Positions 6,381-9,175 of a DNA stretch of 9,175 nt are shown in pieces. The notes beneath the pieces were generated by a model. That model saw only the letters and a list, made by a program, of their open reading frames with translations. It had not been told where the DNA came from and made no database searches. Source of the DNA: an uncultured Bacteroides sp. (GTDB lineage: Bacteria > Bacteroidota > Bacteroidia > Bacteroidales > UBA11471); the NCBI GenBank assembly GCA_905210875.1, contig CAJLYN010000080.1:1-9175 (forward strand), in the 5' to 3' direction. A program made the position numbers and the translations under genes. How positions within the stretch are numbered: the stretch's first letter is position 1; each line of letters opens with the position of its first letter.

Positions 6381-9175
6381 AAAGGCAGTTACGACTATGA
6401 TGCGATGGAGTAAATTTTTATCGGCGTTTTTCGCTTTCATGATATGGAGTGTGGCATCGGTTGCCGCACAGTCGGCATTGCGCCGATATGTCGATGTGAA
6501 CAACGGTGCCTATACCAACGACGGAATGAGTTGGGCTACGGCCAAGAACAACTTGCAAGAGGCCATAAATGATTTGGCCCTCTATATGTCGACCAACAGC
6601 ATCGCCGAGGGGGGAGAGATTTTTGTGGCTGAGGGCACCTATTACCCGTCGGAATCGACCGATGAAGGTAGCACACTCTTTGCCTCATTCAAGATGAAAG
6701 AGGGTATTACCGTGTATGGAGGTTTCCCGGCCGGCGGTAGAGAGACGGCCGACGGTAACTATATCGAAGATCCCTCCCTGCGGCCCATGAGAGACAATGC
6801 CGAGTATGGCTGGCAATTCAAGTATGAAACCGTACTCTCGGGCGATTTGTTACCCAGTAATCCTGCTGTGTTCCAGTGGAATGAGTCGGCTCAGAATTTT
6901 ACAACGGTATTTCCATCGAATGTCTATCATGTCGTGTGGTTTGCCTCCAACGGATTTGGCGCTGATGGCGCTCCCGTACCGCTCCAACGCGAATCCGTGC
7001 TCGACGGTTTCACCATCAAGCACGGGTATGCCTCCGATCCCACGTTTACCGGTGTACATTACAGTAGAGGTGGTGGCGTATATTTGGTTGATGGCGGTGT
7101 TGTGCGCAACTGTATTATTACCGAAAATTCAGCTACCGAGCGTGGTGGTGGCGTCTATCTCCATGGAGGAGGTCTTGTCGAGTCGTGCTATGTCCATCGC
7201 AATACATCGCCCGGAGGTACTGCTACGACCGAAGGTTATGGTGGCGGTGTCGCATTAGTTGATGGAGGCGATGTCCGCTATTCCATGATAGTCAATAATT
7301 TTGCCGCCAATGGAGGTGGTTTGGCCTTGTACAATTCCGGAGAAGCATCGGGCATCTTGTCCGACCATCTCAATATGGCCGCCGTTTCTTCGGTTGTATC
7401 CAACAATACGGCCTCGAACGAAGGTGGCGGTATCTACATGCGCAATGGCGGTATCCTTAACAACATGACAGTTACGGCCAATCGCTGCAATGGATTGGGT
7501 ATCACTCTTAATGGCGTACAGAACGGAAAAAGTGGAGGTGTCTATGTAGAGAATTATGCCTGCATCATCAATTCGCTTTTTTGGGGAAGTACAGTGGGAA
7601 CGACAGGTGTTGTGCAATATTATCACCGCCCCGATGCCGACAAGACGGGCGACCTTACGTCTCTGGTATTATATTCGGCGTTTTCCGACCAGGCCGTTAC
7701 CGAGTGGACCTATACCTATCGAGCTTCTATTCTTTCGCTCGAACGGGAAAATGTGTCGACGACTTCCAATACGGAGAATTATCCGGTGTTTATCAATCCT
7801 CCTCTCGACGCCAGTTTCTTGGCCGTGTCGGGTGTCATGGGCGAAGCCATCGACTACGATACCCGTTATTCTTGGCAGCCGGCATCTGTATCGCCCGTGA
7901 GGGAGTATGGTCGTAAAATCTCCGACATCTCGGCTCTGTCGTCCTATCCGCTCGATAGGGCAACTACCACGGTCGATATATGCGGCGAGGCATACAGTAT
8001 TTGCCCCTCTTTGGGAGCCTATCGCATCAGTAATGCAGTCATAACGCCCTATATGTCGGGCGATACCGTTGCCTTGTTTGTCGACCCCGAGATAAATAGA
8101 ATTGATGCCAATGGCCTCGGCGGCAGCTGGGACGCTTCGCTGGTGTATCTCAATGTGGCCCTGTCGCATTTTCGTGATAATGCCGACGCTTATGCAGGAA
8201 AAGTCAAACGTATTTATGTAAAAGAGGGTAATGTATCGCCTTTGTGCGCCTATACCAATACCCGTTATCTCTCGGCCGGTATACAGATGGTCTCCGGTGT
8301 TGAACTCTATGGTGGTTATGCCCGGGCTCTCAGTGGCACCGATCGTTCTGTGCGTAATCCGGTCAAGTATCGCTCAATTATCGACGGGAAAGTTGGAACC
8401 GATGAGTATGTCTATCATTGTGTGATTTTCCGCGAGGTATCCGGTGCCGTACTTGATGGATTTCATATCGTCAACGGTGATGCCACGCTCACCGGTACCG
8501 AGACGGCTCTTATCAAAAACGGTGGAGGTATTGTTATGGCTGTCGACCCCGTGGCCGGAGTCACGGGCGATGGTTCCATGACGGGCAATATCATACGCAA
8601 CTGTCTTATAGAGAACTGTGTGGCCAATAAAGGTGCTGCCCTATATGCGCAACCATATCCCGGAGCAAAATTTGACTTGAAGATGTCCAATTGTGTCATC
8701 AACAACAATACGTCGGTCGATATGGCTTCGGGTGAAGCTGCGGCTCTCTGTTTTGATATTCCTGCCGAAGGAAATGATGAGATATCTGTCGAGCTCGATC
8801 ACCAGACAATTGTCAAAAATGTGGGTTATGGAGTCTGTGCCACGCAGCCCGGAAAAGTATCAATGGTCAACAGTTGGGTGTGGAGCAATGCTTCCCGGGC
8901 TTATGACGACTGTACCCGTCTTACGGCCGATAGTGCCCTTACCTTGAAAAACGTAACGGCAACTTACAGTGCTTTTGATGCCGGGGCAGGGTACAACGAC
9001 AATGGAAATTTCTCGACACTTACTTACAACAGAAACGATGCTACCTATCCGATGTGCGAAAATCCCACGCGTAACATAGGCCACACGGTCGATGCATATA
9101 ATACCTACAACGGAGGGTATACAAACTATATGCCATCGAACATGAACCCTATTATCAATAAAGCATCTGCGGGCA
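6373..9175 (+). CDS. Large secreted beta-helix protein, putative fimbrial adhesin (3' end outside window)
   Basis: One frame runs from ATG 6373 to the window end without a stop (at least 934 residues). ATG 6397 or 6400 would give a shorter signal peptide; AAAAGG at 6380-6385 could serve them. The signal WSKFLSAFFAFMIWSVASVAA-QS has a signal peptidase I site and no lipobox, unlike the three preceding proteins. Residues 39-115 hold the opening typical of bacterial beta-helix surface proteins: YVDVNN, SWATA, EIFVAEGTYY, ITVYGGF. VLDGFTI (209) follows, then Gly-rich rungs with GGG or GG at 233, 258, 290, 314, 351 and 388 (for example RGGGVYL), alternating with N-rich turns. A related module starts again at about 570, with its own VLDGF and GGG at 717. 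No catalytic motif is seen, so a pectin-lyase-like fold used for binding is likelier than an enzyme. Gene order suggests a tip adhesin. A C-terminal sorting or anchoring domain may lie beyond the window. Confidence 0.8.
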   Translation, partial: MNEKAVTTMMRWSKFLSAFFAFMIWSVASVAAQSALRRYVDVNNGAYTNDGMSWATAKNNLQEAINDLALYMSTNSIAEGGEIFVAEGTYYPSESTDEGSTLFASFKMKEGITVYGGFPAGGRETADGNYIEDPSLRPMRDNAEYGWQFKYETVLSGDLLPSNPAVFQWNESAQNFTTVFPSNVYHVVWFASNGFGADGAPVPLQRESVLDGFTIKHGYASDPTFTGVHYSRGGGVYLVDGGVVRNCIITENSATERGGGVYLHGGGLVESCYVHRNTSPGGTATTEGYGGGVALVDGGDVRYSMIVNNFAANGGGLALYNSGEASGILSDHLNMAAVSSVVSNNTASNEGGGIYMRNGGILNNMTVTANRCNGLGITLNGVQNGKSGGVYVENYACIINSLFWGSTVGTTGVVQYYHRPDADKTGDLTSLVLYSAFSDQAVTEWTYTYRASILSLERENVSTTSNTENYPVFINPPLDASFLAVSGVMGEAIDYDTRYSWQPASVSPVREYGRKISDISALSSYPLDRATTTVDICGEAYSICPSLGAYRISNAVITPYMSGDTVALFVDPEINRIDANGLGGSWDASLVYLNVALSHFRDNADAYAGKVKRIYVKEGNVSPLCAYTNTRYLSAGIQMVSGVELYGGYARALSGTDRSVRNPVKYRSIIDGKVGTDEYVYHCVIFREVSGAVLDGFHIVNGDATLTGTETALIKNGGGIVMAVDPVAGVTGDGSMTGNIIRNCLIENCVANKGAALYAQPYPGAKFDLKMSNCVINNNTSVDMASGEAAALCFDIPAEGNDEISVELDHQTIVKNVGYGVCATQPGKVSMVNSWVWSNASRAYDDCTRLTADSALTLKNVTATYSAFDAGAGYNDNGNFSTLTYNRNDATYPMCENPTRNIGHTVDAYNTYNGGYTNYMPSNMNPIINKASAG
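6487..7125 (+). repeat. Beta-helix module A within the adhesin gene
   Basis: This is protein-level duplication unit 1, residues of about 39-251. Landmarks in order: YVDVNN (39), SW (54), IFVAEG (83), VYGGF (112), VLSGD (154), VYHVVWF (184), VLDGFTI (209), GGG (233), RNCIIT (245). The same order recurs in module B. The DNA is too diverged for a nucleotide-level repeat, so the duplication is old. Confidence 0.6.
8077..8616 (+). repeat. Beta-helix module B within the adhesin gene
   Basis: This is protein-level duplication unit 2, residues of about 569-748. Landmarks: FVDPEIN (569), SWDAS (585), IYVKEG (614), LYGGY (645), IIDGK (669), VYHCVIF (680), VLDGFHI (693), GGG (717), RNCLIEN (742). The first landmarks lie about 531-532 residues after their module A partners, and later ones about 484-497 after. 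The order is thus the same with a shorter central part. Confidence 0.6.

Noticed and set aside
6797..7258. Open frames of about 60-150 codons in other frames and on the - strand across 6797-9084.
   Set aside because: They overlap the continuous beta-helix frame that runs to the window end and show no signal or domain features.
7066..7560. Gly-rich repeats as a DNA tandem repeat or CRISPR-like array.
   Set aside because: The similarity is at protein level (GGG rungs at uneven 24-37 residue spacing); the nucleotides are not repeated exactly and there are no spacers.
1..9175. tRNA, rRNA, insertion sequence or CRISPR array.
   Set aside because: No cloverleaf-like segment, rRNA-like stretch, transposase motif or regularly spaced repeat was seen while reading the window.

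Overview
The window looks like chromosomal DNA from a member of the order Bacteroidales (gut or oral Bacteroidetes). The support is the gene content: a DUF3575 protein, a DUF3868/OmpA-like protein, an Mfa1-type fimbrillin, an Mfa2/FimB-type anchor lipoprotein and a Gly-rich beta-helix surface protein. A/T-rich leaders without clear Shine-Dalgarno sequences, and a TAnnTTTG-type promoter motif at the left edge, fit the same order. I cannot fix the genus from sequence alone. All six protein genes lie on the + strand and are closely spaced, so the window reads as the 5' and central part of one fimbrial (type V pilus-like) locus.

Layout: 1-216 is an A/T-rich leader with a possible promoter -7 element at the very edge, a 9-bp direct repeat and a perfect 8+1+8 palindrome just before the first gene. 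217-843 encodes a DUF3575 outer-membrane-like protein. 848-2419 encodes an exported DUF3868 + OmpA-like + TPR protein. After a 79-nt A/T-rich gap, 2499-4265 encodes the major fimbrillin, a lipoprotein precursor. A strong intrinsic terminator (4294-4339) follows. Beyond it come the Mfa2-like anchor lipoprotein (4369-5382), an accessory fimbrial lipoprotein (5379-6380, ATGA overlap) and a large secreted beta-helix protein (from 6373, open at the right edge, at least 934 residues). The last gene runs as one uninterrupted frame to the window end.

Working model (inference from the known Mfa/FimA systems of Porphyromonas and Bacteroides): the first two proteins are envelope proteins that support export or anchoring. 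The fimbrillin is exported as a lipoprotein, trimmed at an Arg and polymerised by strand exchange. The Mfa2-like protein anchors the fibre and limits its length. The last two genes supply ancillary or tip components, the beta-helix protein being the likely adhesin. The terminator after the fimbrillin gene would keep the abundant shaft subunit in excess over the anchor and tip proteins. The most unusual points are the large adhesin built from two colinear beta-helix modules, and the terminator hairpin, which has a competing alternative stem.
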